Positions 1 to 8,756 of a stretch of 64,000 nt of DNA are shown here, one piece after another. The notes under the pieces are model-generated. The model saw only the letters and a list, made by a program, of their open reading frames with translations, was not told the origin of the DNA and ran no database searches. Location: contig NZ_LIPG01000004.1 in NCBI RefSeq assembly GCF_001905505.1, forward strand, positions 558,001 through 622,000. Reading direction: 5' to 3'. Position numbers and translations under genes: made by a program. Origin of the DNA: Streptomyces sp. CB02058 (GTDB lineage Bacteria > Actinomycetota > Actinomycetes > Streptomycetales > Streptomycetaceae). The first letter of the stretch is position 1. Every line of letters begins with the position of its first letter.

Positions 1-85
1 TGGCGGGCGGCTCCCCGGAGGCGTAGTCGGCGGCTCGCCTTCCGCTCCGCGTACCGCGATGGCCCGGACGTCCTAGGATCGATGT

Positions 86-520
86 GTGGCCGTATTCCGC
101 ATCGAGCGTTTCACTCCCCTCCCCGCCGCCGAGGCGTGGCGGCGGGTGACCGACTGGGAGCGGCACGGGGGCACTGTTCCGTTCACCTCGGTCACCGTCC
201 CCACAGGGCTGCCCACCCGGGCCGGGACGGTCTTCGTGGCGCGGACCGGTGTGGGGCCGCTGGGCTTCGACGATCCGATGGAAGTGGTGCGGTGGACGCC
301 GCCGTCCGCGGGCCGGGCGGGGCTGTGCCAGTTGGAGAAGCGGGGTTCCGTGGTGCGCGGCCGGGCCTCGATCGACGTGCGCCCGACGGGTTCGGGCTCG
401 CATGTGATCTGGGTCGAGGAGGTCCGGATGAGGCTGGTCCCCGGCTGGGGCGACCCTCTGGTGGCGCGCGCCGGGCGGCGGATCTTCGGCCGGGTGCTCG
501 GCACGCTGCTGGAGGACTAG
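86..520 (+). CDS. SRPBCC family protein
   Basis: A 144-residue soluble protein with the pattern of a START/SRPBCC (polyketide cyclase-like) fold: an N-terminal strand, RIERFTPLPAAEAWRRV (residues 5-21), then alternating strands and a C-terminal helix (GRRIFGRVLGTLLED). Such proteins bind hydrophobic ligands in a deep pocket; no ligand can be named. The GTG start is chosen because a -10-like TAGGAT (74-79) lies 6 nt upstream, which suggests a leaderless transcript; there is no SD sequence. It converges on the PLP enzyme downstream with only 17 nt between stop codons. Confidence 0.8.
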   Translation: MAVFRIERFTPLPAAEAWRRVTDWERHGGTVPFTSVTVPTGLPTRAGTVFVARTGVGPLGFDDPMEVVRWTPPSAGRAGLCQLEKRGSVVRGRASIDVRPTGSGSHVIWVEEVRMRLVPGWGDPLVARAGRRIFGRVLGTLLED

Positions 521-537
521 ACCGGCCTGCGTCCGGC

Positions 538-1668
538 TCAGGGCCAGACACCCGTGGCCAGGAAGTGGTCGATGGTCTCGGTGTACGGCCGGATGTCCAT
601 GCCCTGCCCTCTCAGCCACTCGTCGGAGTAGTACTTGTCCAGGTAGCGGTCGCCCGGGTCGCAGAAGAGGGCGACGACGCTCCCGGTGCTGCCCCGCTCC
701 ACCATCTCGGCGACGAGCCTGAGGGCGCTCCACAGCCCGGTGCCCGTGGAGCCGCCCGCCTTGCGGCCGATGGCGCGCTCCAGCACCCGTACGGCCGCGA
801 CACTGGCCGCGTCGGGCACCTTCATCATCCGGTCGATGGCTCCGGGCACGAAGCTCGGTTCCATGCGCGGTCTGCCGATGCCCTCGATGCGCGACCCGCA
901 GTCGCTGGTCGCTTCCGGGTCGCCGTGGACCCAGCCGTCGAAGAAACAGGAGTTCTCCGGGTCGGGTACGCAGATCCGCGTGTCGTGCTGCATGTAGCGG
1001 ACGTAGCGCCCGATGGTCGCGGACGTCCCGCCCGTCCCGGCGGTGGCGACGATCCAGGCGGGCTCCGGATACCGCTCCAGCCGCAGTTGCTGGTAGATGG
1101 ATTCGGCGATGTTGTTGTTGCCCCGCCAGTCGGTGGCGCGTTCGGCGTAGGTGAACTGGTCCATGTAGTGCCCGCCGGTCTCGGCCGCGAGGGCGGCCGA
1201 CTCCTCGTACAGACGGCGCGAGTCGTCGACGAAGTGGCACTGACCGCCGTGGAATTCGATCAGGCGGCACTTCTCGGGGCTGGTCGTCCGGGGCATCACC
1301 GCGACGAACGGCACGCCGATCAGCTTCGCGAAGTACGCCTCCGAGACGGCGGTCGAGCCGCTGGAGGCCTCGATGACCGGCTTGCCGCGCCGGATCCAGC
1401 CGTTGCAGAGTCCGTAGAGGAAGAGCGACCGGGCCAGCCGGTGCTTCAGGCTGCCCGTGAGATGCGTCGACTCGTCCTTGAGATAGAGGTCGATGCCCCA
1501 GTGCTCGGGCAGCGGGAAGCGGAGCAGGTGGGTGTCCGCAGAACGGTTTGCGTCCGCCTGGACCTTGCGTACGGCTTCCTTGAGCCAGGCCCGGTAGTCC
1601 GGATCGCTGCGGTCGACGTCCAGGGTTTCCATGACGCCGCCCTCGGGTCTGTTCCCACTGGTGTCCAT
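538..1668 (-). CDS. PLP-dependent cysteine synthase family protein, Cds1-like L-cysteine desulfhydrase
   Basis: Fold-type II PLP enzyme of 376 residues. The PLP lysine is K75 in TGSLKHRLAR, followed by the ASSGSTAVSE loop (about 101-110) and the glycine-rich phosphate-binding loop TAGTGGTSATIG (209-220). The length and the long C-terminal extension resemble the actinobacterial Cds1 group, whose Mycobacterium tuberculosis member degrades cysteine to sulfide, pyruvate and ammonia, more than biosynthetic CysK. Cysteine or O-acetylserine chemistry is inferred from family. The start at 1668 is preferred over 1710 because AAGGAG lies 8 nt upstream. It stands alone, divergent from the small protein at 1895. 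Confidence 0.88.
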   Translation of the reverse strand: MDTSGNRPEGGVMETLDVDRSDPDYRAWLKEAVRKVQADANRSADTHLLRFPLPEHWGIDLYLKDESTHLTGSLKHRLARSLFLYGLCNGWIRRGKPVIEASSGSTAVSEAYFAKLIGVPFVAVMPRTTSPEKCRLIEFHGGQCHFVDDSRRLYEESAALAAETGGHYMDQFTYAERATDWRGNNNIAESIYQQLRLERYPEPAWIVATAGTGGTSATIGRYVRYMQHDTRICVPDPENSCFFDGWVHGDPEATSDCGSRIEGIGRPRMEPSFVPGAIDRMMKVPDAASVAAVRVLERAIGRKAGGSTGTGLWSALRLVAEMVERGSTGSVVALFCDPGDRYLDKYYSDEWLRGQGMDIRPYTETIDHFLATGVWP

Positions 1669-1894
1669 CAGCGCTCTCCTTCGGGTGACGTCCTGCTCCG
1701 CGACTTCCACGATATTCCCCCCACCTGCGCAAACGTTTACTTTGATGGCCCATAGCCCTCCCTTGGCCCAGGGCTCGGGCTTCCGCGCGGTCCGGGAGCC
1801 GTACGCCGGAGGGAGCGGTTCCCGAGGGGGCCTGGTGCGCGCGCCTCGCGCGGGGCAGACTTACAGAAGTCTGCACAAGGGGGGTGAAGTCGCC

Positions 1895-2242
1895 ATGGCC
1901 GAAACGGAATTCAGCGCGGCGGATTTCAGCACGGCGGAGTTCAGCGCGAGCGACGTGCGGATCCGGCGGTGGGCGCGGTCGCTCACCAGAGCGGGTCAAG
2001 TGATCATCAAGGACGGCAGGCTCGCGCTGCTGACGAGCAACGGACGCGAGATCGACAGCGCCCCGGTGACGGCGGTGAGCGCCGGGAGGCCGTGGTTCGC
2101 CGCCGCCGGCTCCGCGGTCGCGCGCATCAACGGGGTGCGCTACCGGCTGACCATGGGCCAGCGCAACCGCAGGCCGGGCGGTGCCGTACCGGTCCGGCGG
2201 TTCCTGGAGGCGGTGAGGAACGCGGCGGGGCGCCGGAGCTGA
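1895..2242 (+). CDS. hypothetical protein, actinobacterial
   Basis: A 115-residue protein I do not recognise as a named family. The first 20 residues are a low-complexity repeat (FSAADFSTAEFSASD), followed by a basic beta-rich domain (IRRWARSLTRAGQVIIKDGR ... GVRYRLTMGQRNRR) and a helix (VRRFLEAVRNAAG). The strand pattern suggests a small PH-like or GRAM-like barrel, but this is a guess. The start is fixed by a strong AAGGGGGGTGA SD (1877-1887), although the frame stays open upstream. No signal peptide or membrane segment. Confidence 0.75.
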   Translation: MAETEFSAADFSTAEFSASDVRIRRWARSLTRAGQVIIKDGRLALLTSNGREIDSAPVTAVSAGRPWFAAAGSAVARINGVRYRLTMGQRNRRPGGAVPVRRFLEAVRNAAGRRS

Positions 2243-2455
2243 CGCTACGGTGCGGTAAGGGCACCGCGAGTTGCGGAGCCCAACCCCCTGAGTCACGCTG
2301 GTCACACGTCACTGATGGTGCACCGGCGGTGACAGCGGAAGCAGCCCCGCCGGAAGCCGTTCAGGGCGGACCACGCATGACCAGAAACAGCAGTCAGCCA
2401 TCTGCTGGATCCGTTCCTTCGTCTTCTTCCGGACCTATTTCGGGGAGTCGCAGCC

Positions 2456-2980
2456 GTGATCAGCGAGCCAAGCAGGCACTGCGCGGTGGAGCTCAAAGCT
2501 CTGCCGTCGCGGATCGGTCAGGTCCGCAGAATAATTTCGGCGCAACTGCGCTACTGGCATCTCGATCCTCTGATCGACCAGGCAGCGCTCGGTGTCACCG
2601 AACTGCTGACCAACGTCCACCGGCACGCACAGCCGGACAAATCGTGCACCGTCGAGATCGAGCTGCTGCTCGACCGGCTGACGGTCTCCGTCCACGACCA
2701 CGACCCCCGGCTGCCGACCGTGTGCGACGCCGACTTCTCCGCCACCTCCGGGCGCGGACTGGCGATGATCGCCGCGGTCAGCGAGAGCTGGGGCGTACGA
2801 CCGAGCGAGGACACCGGGAAGGTCGTGTGGTTCACCCTGCCCGCGCCCTCCTTCACCACCGCTCTTCCCCCTCTCCCGGTGTACGGGTCGACGACCGACG
2901 GGCCGTTCGACTCTGCCCCCGGAGGTCTCCTGGAGCCTGCGGCAGCACGGATCCGGGCCCGGTCGGCCGTCGTCGGCTGA
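2456..2980 (+). CDS. ATP-binding protein, anti-sigma/HATPase_c_2 family
   Basis: A 174-residue GHKL ATPase-domain protein of the RsbW/SpoIIAB-like group abundant in Streptomyces. The N box is GVTELLTNVHRHA (about 46-58), with the conserved E and N that bind Mg-ATP; the G1 box is VHDHDPRLP and the G2 region is SGRGLAMIAAVSESWGV. The C-terminal 40 residues are Pro/Ala/Arg-rich and probably disordered. Homologues act as anti-sigma factors or serine kinases on STAS partners, but no partner is nearby. GTG start with GGGGAG about 9 nt upstream. Followed by a strong hairpin at 3015-3051. Confidence 0.85.
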   Translation: MISEPSRHCAVELKALPSRIGQVRRIISAQLRYWHLDPLIDQAALGVTELLTNVHRHAQPDKSCTVEIELLLDRLTVSVHDHDPRLPTVCDADFSATSGRGLAMIAAVSESWGVRPSEDTGKVVWFTLPAPSFTTALPPLPVYGSTTDGPFDSAPGGLLEPAAARIRARSAVVG

Positions 2981-3014
2981 CGGGAACGGGGCGGCGCTCG
3001 CACGGAACGCGCAC

Positions 3015-3051
3015 GGGAGCGCGTCGATCGCGAACGGATCGACGCGCTCCC
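3015..3051. terminator. bidirectional factor-independent-type hairpin
   Basis: A perfect 15-bp inverted repeat (GGGAGCGCGTCGATC, 3015-3029, with its complement at 3037-3051) and a 7-nt loop. It sits between the convergent stop codons at 2980 and 3093 and so can serve both genes. There is no U-tract, as is usual in Streptomyces. Confidence 0.8.
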
Positions 3052-3092
3052 GCGTTCCATGGCTCACGCCGTCACGACGGGCCGCTGTCGCC

Positions 3093-3398
3093 CTACGGAC
3101 CCTCCTTGCCGTACGGGCCGCCGTTGTCGTACCGACCGTAGGGCTCGTCCAGGACGGAGAGCCTGCGCCAGTACTCGTCCTCGTCGATCTCGCCCGCGGC
3201 GAACCGTCGGCCCAGGAGGCCGATCGGCGACTGCTCGCCGGGCGGGCCGCCCCGGCGGACGCCGTGCGGCTGCTGCCAGGGGCCGCGCCGGACGGTGCGG
3301 CGCAGCAGCGTGACGACGCCGATGACGACGGCCGCCCAGACGAACGGGAAGAAGAGGATCCAGGGCCCGGGCCCTCCGGTGTGCGCCAGGGTGTTCAT
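3093..3398 (-). CDS. SHOCT domain-containing membrane protein
   Basis: A 101-residue protein with one membrane segment near the N terminus (about residues 12-32, WILFFPFVWAAVVIGVVTLL), a basic stop-transfer stretch (RRTVRRG) and a short SHOCT motif (SPIGLLGRRFAAGEIDEDEY, about 57-76). SHOCT motifs are oligomerisation elements at the C termini of small actinobacterial membrane proteins. The tail PYGRYDNGGPYGKEGP is Gly/Tyr-rich. Function unknown. The gene is monocistronic between two convergent or spaced neighbours. Confidence 0.83.
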   Translation of the reverse strand: MNTLAHTGGPGPWILFFPFVWAAVVIGVVTLLRRTVRRGPWQQPHGVRRGGPPGEQSPIGLLGRRFAAGEIDEDEYWRRLSVLDEPYGRYDNGGPYGKEGP

Positions 3399-3730
3399 CT
3401 CGGTCAGCTCCTCGGTCGGGGTCGGTCCGCTTCCTTTCGTCTACGAGCCTGTCTCCGGGAGAGGGGCCGGGGCGTCGTACGGGCGGCGGCAGTCCGCGTA
3501 CACCGGCGGGAGTACGCCCTGGCCTGGGGCCTGCTTCCGTGCCAACCACCCAGCTCCGGAGCCGGGGCTGCGGGAGACGCAGCACGCGCGTGGTCGGCCG
3601 GGGTGCCCGGGTGACCGCCCCGCGGGCGACGGGGAAACGGCCTCCCAACGGCCGGGGCGCTCCGGAAGGTCCCGCCGCAGTACGTGTGGCCGAGCCCGGC
3701 CCGCACGCTCCTCTGGGACGTAGGGACCGG

Positions 3731-4945
3731 TCAGGCCAGTGCGGCCAGCGGGTCGTCGAGCACGGGCTGCCAGGCCAGTTCGGCGGCGCCCACGAGGCTG
3801 TTGTGGTCCAGCGTGCAGGCCAGGATCGGCACGCTGCCACTGCGGCCCCACAGGCTGCGGTCCGCGACCACCGCGCGCAGGCGTTCGGGGTCGGCTTCCA
3901 GGAGGTCGCGGTGGAGTCCTCCGAGGATGATCCGGTCCGGGTTGAGGATGTTGACCAGGCCGGCGAGGCCGAGGCCGAGCCGGTCGATCAGTTCCTCGGC
4001 GGCGGCCCTTACCTGCGGGTCGCCGTACTCGGCGCGCAGCAGGTCGCCCGACTGCTTGAGCAGCGACTCCTCGGGGCCGGGCTCGCGGCGGGCGGCGGTC
4101 AGAAAGGCGAGGGGGTCCGTCTCGACGTCGAGGCAGCCGCGCCCTCCGCAGTGGCAGGGGCGGCCCTCGGGGTTCACCGTGAGGTGGCCCACCTCCAGGG
4201 CCAGTCCTGAACTCCCGCTGTGCAGACGGCCGTCCAGGACGAGCGCACCGCCCACGCCGCGGTGTCCCGTGGCGACGCACAGCAGGTGCTGGGCACCGCG
4301 GCCCGCGCCGTGCCGGTGCTCGGCGAGCGCGGCGAGGTTGACGTCGTTCGCGGTGAAGGCGGGTCCGGCGATGCCCGCTTCACGTACGCAGGCGGCGAAG
4401 ATCTCCCGGACGGGTGCTCCGGCCGGCCAGGCGAGATGCAGGGGGTTGAGGGCCGTGCCCTCGGGTTCCGCGACGGCTGAGGGAACGGCGAGCCCCGCGC
4501 CGACGCAGCGCAGGCCGCTGTCGCGGAGGAGGCGGGCACCGGCGTCGACGACCTCGCCGAGTACCTGCGCGGGGTCGGCCATGACGGCGACGCAGCCGGG
4601 AGCGGTCGCGACGATCCGGCCACCGAGCCCCACGAGCGCGGCGCGGAAACCGTCGGAGTGCACCTGCGCGGCGAGCGCGACCGGGCCGCTGTCGAGGACG
4701 GAGAGCCGGTGCGAGGGGCGGCCCTGCGAACCGGCCGCGGAACCAGGGCTGGAGTCGACCTTGATGAGCCCGAGCGCTTCGAGCTCCGCGGCCACCGCTC
4801 CGGCGGTGGCCCGGGTGACACCGAGCTCCGCCGTGAGCACGGCGCGAGTGGGAGCGCGCCCGGTGTGCACGAGCTCCAGGGCGGGCCCGAGCGCGCTGCG
4901 GCCCCTCTCCAACTTCGTCCGCGTGGTGGTCGACTTGCCGTTCAT
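3731..4945 (-). CDS. ROK family transcriptional repressor
   Basis: A 404-residue NagC/Mlc-type ROK regulator: an N-terminal winged helix (about 20-65, TRAVLTAELGVTRATAGAVA as recognition region) and a C-terminal ROK domain with NDVNLAALAE (200-209) and the zinc signature CHCGGRGC (264-271). The sugar phosphate-loop motif of active kinases (DxGxTK) is absent, as expected for a repressor. Start at 4945 rather than 4975 because GGGAGA lies about 9 nt upstream of this ATG. It is divergent from the MFS transporter at 5067 and is its most likely regulator; the effector is probably a sugar or sugar phosphate. Confidence 0.87.
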   Translation of the reverse strand: MNGKSTTTRTKLERGRSALGPALELVHTGRAPTRAVLTAELGVTRATAGAVAAELEALGLIKVDSSPGSAAGSQGRPSHRLSVLDSGPVALAAQVHSDGFRAALVGLGGRIVATAPGCVAVMADPAQVLGEVVDAGARLLRDSGLRCVGAGLAVPSAVAEPEGTALNPLHLAWPAGAPVREIFAACVREAGIAGPAFTANDVNLAALAEHRHGAGRGAQHLLCVATGHRGVGGALVLDGRLHSGSSGLALEVGHLTVNPEGRPCHCGGRGCLDVETDPLAFLTAARREPGPEESLLKQSGDLLRAEYGDPQVRAAAEELIDRLGLGLAGLVNILNPDRIILGGLHRDLLEADPERLRAVVADRSLWGRSGSVPILACTLDHNSLVGAAELAWQPVLDDPLAALA

Positions 4946-5030
4946 GGGGGCGAGTCTCCCATGATCCGGAGCCATTGCCGACGCTCCGGCATCGCTCGGC
5001 GTTCACCGGGAGGTCACAGCGGCATCCGTC

Positions 5031-5060
5031 TTGCGTGCGGCGTCCTGACGCCTCTATGCT
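5031..5060 (+). promoter_or_regulatory. promoter of the leaderless MFS gene
   Basis: TTGCGT (5031-5036), an 18-bp spacer and TATGCT (5055-5060) form a good housekeeping-type promoter. The -10 box ends 6 nt before the GTG at 5067, so transcription should begin at or within 1-2 nt of the start codon. Confidence 0.7.
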
Positions 5061-5066
5061 CACTTT

Positions 5067-6290
5067 GTGCCGCAACTAAACAAACTGCGGACGGCCCTGT
5101 CGGGGGAATCTGGCGGAGACACCGCCCCACCCCCGTCCGCACGCCTCCGTACCGCGCTGACCGTGTTCTTCGCCCTCGACGGCTTCCTGTTCGCAGGCTG
5201 GGTGGTCCGTATCCCGGCCATCAAGCACCAGACCGGCGCCACCGCCTCCACCCTCGGCCTCGCCCTGCTGGGCGTCTCTGCGGGCGCGGTGGTCACGATG
5301 ATGCTGACGGGCAGGCTCTGCCGGCGTTACGGAAGCCATGCCGTCACGGTGGTCTGCGGTGTGCTGCTGTCGTTGAGTATCGCCCTTCCCGCACAGATGG
5401 GTTCGGCCCTCACCCTGGGCCTCGTACTGCTGCTCTTCGGCGCCGCGTACGGCGGGATGAACGTCGCGATGAACAGCGCCGCCGTCGATCTGGTCACCGC
5501 ACTGCGGCGCCCCGTGATGCCCAGCTTCCACGCCGCGTTCAGTCTGGGCGGCATGGCAGGCGCCGGGCTCGGCGGACTCGTCGCGGGCAGCCTCTCGCCG
5601 TCGGCCCACCTCTTCGCCCTCACCGGCGTCGGACTCCTCGTCACCGCGGTGACCGGGCCCGTACTGCTGAGCAGCCGGGCTGCCGTCACACCCCCTCCGG
5701 AGCGGTCGGCCGGCAGCCCGGAGAAGCCGCAGCGGATGAGTGCGCGGGCACGGCGGATCGTGGTGCTCTTCGGCGTCATCGCACTCTGCACGGCGTACGG
5801 CGAGGGCGCACTCGCCGAGTGGGGCGCCCTGCACCTCAGCCAGGACCTGGACGCGAACGCCGGTCTCGCCGCCGCCGGATACTCCCTGTTCGCGCTGGCC
5901 ATGGCCATCGGCCGGCTCAGCGGCACCACCCTGCTCGAACGCTTCGGGCAGACCCGCACGCTCGTGACGGGCGGGGTGATCGCGGCGGCCGGCATGCTGC
6001 TCGGCGCGCTCGCCCCGACCGTCTGGCTCGCCCTGCTCGGCTTCGCCGCGGCCGGCCTGGGCCTGGCCAACATATTTCCGGTCGCGGTCGGCAGGGCGGG
6101 CGCCCTGGCGGGCCCGAGCGGAGTGGCCGCCGCCTCGACCCTCGGCTATGGCGGCATGCTCCTGGGGCCGCCGGTGATCGGCTTCCTCGCCGACTGGATC
6201 TCGCTCCCGGTGGCGCTCGTGACGGTGACGGTGCTCGCCGCGACGGCGGCCGTACTGGGCTACACGGCCCGCAACGCGACGAACACCTGA
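5067..6290 (+). CDS. MFS transporter
   Basis: A 407-residue major facilitator protein with about 12 hydrophobic segments and a central basic cytoplasmic loop (ERSAGSPEKPQRMSARARR). The loop-2 motif is seen as GRLCRRYGSH. The overall pattern (FALDGFLFAGWVVRIPAIK at the start, GGMNVAMNSAAVDL in the first half) resembles the YbjJ/fucose-permease-like group. Substrate unknown; a sugar is plausible given the divergent ROK repressor. There is no SD; the GTG is 6 nt after a -10 box, so the mRNA is predicted to be leaderless. Confidence 0.86.
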   Translation: MPQLNKLRTALSGESGGDTAPPPSARLRTALTVFFALDGFLFAGWVVRIPAIKHQTGATASTLGLALLGVSAGAVVTMMLTGRLCRRYGSHAVTVVCGVLLSLSIALPAQMGSALTLGLVLLLFGAAYGGMNVAMNSAAVDLVTALRRPVMPSFHAAFSLGGMAGAGLGGLVAGSLSPSAHLFALTGVGLLVTAVTGPVLLSSRAAVTPPPERSAGSPEKPQRMSARARRIVVLFGVIALCTAYGEGALAEWGALHLSQDLDANAGLAAAGYSLFALAMAIGRLSGTTLLERFGQTRTLVTGGVIAAAGMLLGALAPTVWLALLGFAAAGLGLANIFPVAVGRAGALAGPSGVAAASTLGYGGMLLGPPVIGFLADWISLPVALVTVTVLAATAAVLGYTARNATNT

Positions 6291-6370
6291 ACGACTGAGT
6301 AGACGTACTCAGGCACGAACCGCTCCCCCGGCGCACGATGGAAGCACCGACCATCCAAGGGGAGCGGGAC

Positions 6371-6736
6371 ATGGGTCACCTGGTGACGGCACGACAGCGG
6401 CTGCACGCGACGGCACGGCTGACCTTCGGCAACGCGGCTTCGCGGATCTATCTCGGGCTCGTGCTGGCGGTCGCGGTGTTCGTCGCGGTGGACACGCTCT
6501 TCGTGTCCCACGACGACGCTTCGTTCGCCGGCGTCTGGCTGTTCTTCCTCGCCGCGCCGACCGTTTTCGTCTTCCTCCTCGGCGGTTCCATGGCCGGTGC
6601 GGACAGCGGTCCCGCCTGGTTCCTCTACCTCTCGCTGGTCGTCTCGGTGCTCGTGCAGGCATGCGCGCTGGGGTGGTTCTCGCGGCTGTTGCGCGGTCCC
6701 CGCGGTGGCCGCTCGGCGCACCCTCAGGGCGCCTGA
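6371..6736 (+). CDS. SCO4225 family membrane protein
   Basis: A 121-residue integral membrane protein with three hydrophobic segments (about 26-44 LGLVLAVAVFVAVD, 56-78 VWLFFLAAPTVFVFLLGG, 86-106 WFLYLSLVVSVLVQACALGW), matching the small SCO4225-type proteins of Streptomyces. Function unknown. The start at 6371 is preferred over an upstream ATG (6338) because GGGGAG lies 6 nt before it. It ends 22 nt before the next GTG, which has its own -10-like box. Confidence 0.8.
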   Translation: MGHLVTARQRLHATARLTFGNAASRIYLGLVLAVAVFVAVDTLFVSHDDASFAGVWLFFLAAPTVFVFLLGGSMAGADSGPAWFLYLSLVVSVLVQACALGWFSRLLRGPRGGRSAHPQGA

Positions 6737-6758
6737 CGGTTCTGGCACAATCGCGGGC

Positions 6759-7502
6759 GTGGAGATATCGGAGCACCTGTCATCCCTGTCCGCGGAGGGC
6801 CGTTCACTCGCCTCCGCCGCCCGCGAAGCGGGATCGGACGCCCCTGTCCCCACGTGCCCGGACTGGCGCGTGCGCGACCTCCTGCGGCACACCGGAACAG
6901 TGCACCGCTGGGCGACCGCTTTCGTCGTCGAGGGGCATCGGAGGCACCACCCCGAGGGTGGGGAACCCGATCTGGACGGCGACGCGCTCCTGGACTGGTT
7001 CACCGAGGGCCACGGCCTGCTGGTCGAGGCGCTGCGGGCGGCGCCCGCCGACCTGGAGTGCTGGACGTTCTTCGCCGCCCCGTCCCCGCTGGCGTTCTGG
7101 GCCCGCCGCCAGGCTCACGAGACAAGGATCCACCGGGTGGACGCCGAGTCGGCGCGCGGCGGCCCGCTGACGCCCGTGGCACCGGGCCACGCGGTGGACG
7201 GAATAGACGAACTGCTGGCCGGCTTCCACTCCCGGGCCAAGAGCCGGGTGCGCACCGGTTTCCCGCGCACGATGAGGGTGCGGGCCACGGACACGGGCAC
7301 GGCGTGGACCGTCCACCTGTCCGCCGATCCGCCCCGGACGGTACGCGGCGAAGAGCCGGCAGCGCCGGCGGACTGCACGGTGGCGGGGCCCGCCCAGGAC
7401 GTGCTTCTGGCCCTGTGGAACCGCCTGCCGCTCTCGTCCGTCGAGCTGTCGGGCGACCGTGCGGTCGCCACGCTCTGGGCCGAGAACTCGGCGGTCATCT
7501 GA
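6759..7502 (+). CDS. maleylpyruvate isomerase family mycothiol-dependent enzyme
   Basis: A 247-residue DinB-like four-helix-bundle protein of the mycothiol-dependent maleylpyruvate isomerase family. Visible family features are VPTCPDWRVRDLLRHTGTVH (about 28-47), where the metal-binding histidine lies, and AFWARRQAHETRIHRVDAE (about 111-129), which carries further metal-ligand histidines, followed by an SCP2-like C-terminal domain. Members isomerise or transfer mycothiol to small electrophiles; the substrate here is unknown. The GTG at 6759 has CACAAT 7 nt upstream and no SD, so it may be leaderless. Confidence 0.83.
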   Translation: MEISEHLSSLSAEGRSLASAAREAGSDAPVPTCPDWRVRDLLRHTGTVHRWATAFVVEGHRRHHPEGGEPDLDGDALLDWFTEGHGLLVEALRAAPADLECWTFFAAPSPLAFWARRQAHETRIHRVDAESARGGPLTPVAPGHAVDGIDELLAGFHSRAKSRVRTGFPRTMRVRATDTGTAWTVHLSADPPRTVRGEEPAAPADCTVAGPAQDVLLALWNRLPLSSVELSGDRAVATLWAENSAVI

Positions 7503-7556
7503 CAGCGGGGGCAACGCAGGAGTCCTGTCCGAGGTCCCGTTCCTGCCGCTTCGCGG

Positions 7557-7949
7557 TCAGGTGCCGCCCAGCATCCGGGTCAGCACCGCACGCTGGAGGG
7601 GCCGGGCGGCCGCATGGCGGGCCCGGCCCTCGTCCGTGAGCTCCACGCGTACACCGCGGCGGTCCTCGCTGCACATCGCGCGGCGTACGAGACCGTCCTT
7701 CTCCAGTCGTGCCACGAGACGCGACAGCGCGCTCTGGCTGAGATGGACCCGGGACGCGATCTCCTGGACGCGGAGACAGGCGGCGCCGGCCACCGTGCTC
7801 TCCGCGAGGATGTCCAGCACCTCGAAGTCACTGGCCCCCAGGCCGTGTCCGTCGAGCGCGCGGTCGAGCTCGCCCAGCGTCCTGGCGTGCAGCGCGAGCA
7901 GGTCACGCCACTCCTCGACGAGCGCACGCTCGGACTTCTTCACTGCCAT
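7557..7949 (-). CDS. MarR family transcriptional regulator
   Basis: A 130-residue winged-helix repressor. The recognition helix is LRVQEIASRVHLSQSALSRL (59-78) and the wing contains CSEDRRGVRVELTDEGR (about 93-109), the typical MarR DxRxxxxxLTxxG pattern. The start ATG lacks an SD but follows TAGCGT (complement of 7956-7961) by 6 nt, suggesting a leaderless message. The usual divergent target gene is missing: the next gene on the other side is the unrelated two-component operon. Two AGATGCA direct repeats (7980-8001) upstream could be binding sites, but this is weak. Confidence 0.85.
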   Translation of the reverse strand: MAVKKSERALVEEWRDLLALHARTLGELDRALDGHGLGASDFEVLDILAESTVAGAACLRVQEIASRVHLSQSALSRLVARLEKDGLVRRAMCSEDRRGVRVELTDEGRARHAAARPLQRAVLTRMLGGT

Positions 7950-8090
7950 GGCGGAACGCTAACAGAGACACGCGTGGTAGATGCACGGGAAACAGATGCA
8001 TGTGCACTCATGCGGGGCGTGGGCGCGGGTGTCAGGGCCGTACGACCTGCTCGGCCGTGCCCCTTCCCTGTGTGCGGCCCAGCCGCTCGC

Positions 8091-8756
8091 TCAGCCCAGC
8101 CAGCCGGGCCGTACGAGCCCCGACTCATAGGCCAGCACCACGAGTTGCGCCCTGTCCCGGGCGCCGAGTTTGACCATGGCACGGCTGACGTGCGTCTTCG
8201 CGGTGAGCGGGCTGACGACGAGCCTGCGGGCGATCTCCTCGTTGGAGAGGCCGATGCCGACCAGGGCCATGACCTCCCGCTCGCGTTCGGTCAGTTCGTC
8301 CAGGACCGTGGCCGAGGCGGGCTCCTTGGAGCGGGCGGCGAACTCGGCGATCAGCCTCCGGGTCACCCCCGGCGAGAGGAGGGCGTCCCCGTCCACCACC
8401 GCGCGCACGGCGCGCAGGAGTTCCTCCGGTTCGGTGTCCTTGACCAGGAACCCTGAGGCGCCGGAGCGGATGGCCTCGAAGACGTACTCGTCGAGTTCGA
8501 AGGTGGTGAGCATGACCACCTTCACCTCGCCCAGCGCGGCGTCACCGGTGATGGCCCGGGTCGCGGCCAGACCGTCCAGCTTCGGCATCCGGATGTCCAT
8601 GAGCACCGCGTCGGGGTGCAGTTCGCGGACGAGGCGTACGGCCTGTGCCCCGTCGGCGGCCTCGCCCGCGACCTCGATGTCCGGCTGCGCGTCCAGGAGG
8701 GCCCTGAACCCGGCCCGGACGAGCGACTGGTCGTCCGCAAGCAGTACGCGGATCAC
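8091..8756 (-). CDS. NarL/LuxR-family response regulator
   Basis: A 221-residue response regulator: REC domain with acidic pocket D8-D9, phosphoacceptor D54 (VLMDIRMPKLDG) and conserved K in FLVKDTEPEE, then a C-terminal LuxR HTH (about 155-215; LTEREREVMALVGIGLSNEE, with AKTHVSRAMVKLG as recognition region). The GTG at 8756 has GGAGG upstream and overlaps the kinase stop codon by 4 nt, so the pair is translationally coupled. The gene probably activates a transporter or its own operon, as for related DesK/DesR-like pairs. Confidence 0.93.
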   Translation of the reverse strand: MIRVLLADDQSLVRAGFRALLDAQPDIEVAGEAADGAQAVRLVRELHPDAVLMDIRMPKLDGLAATRAITGDAALGEVKVVMLTTFELDEYVFEAIRSGASGFLVKDTEPEELLRAVRAVVDGDALLSPGVTRRLIAEFAARSKEPASATVLDELTEREREVMALVGIGLSNEEIARRLVVSPLTAKTHVSRAMVKLGARDRAQLVVLAYESGLVRPGWLG

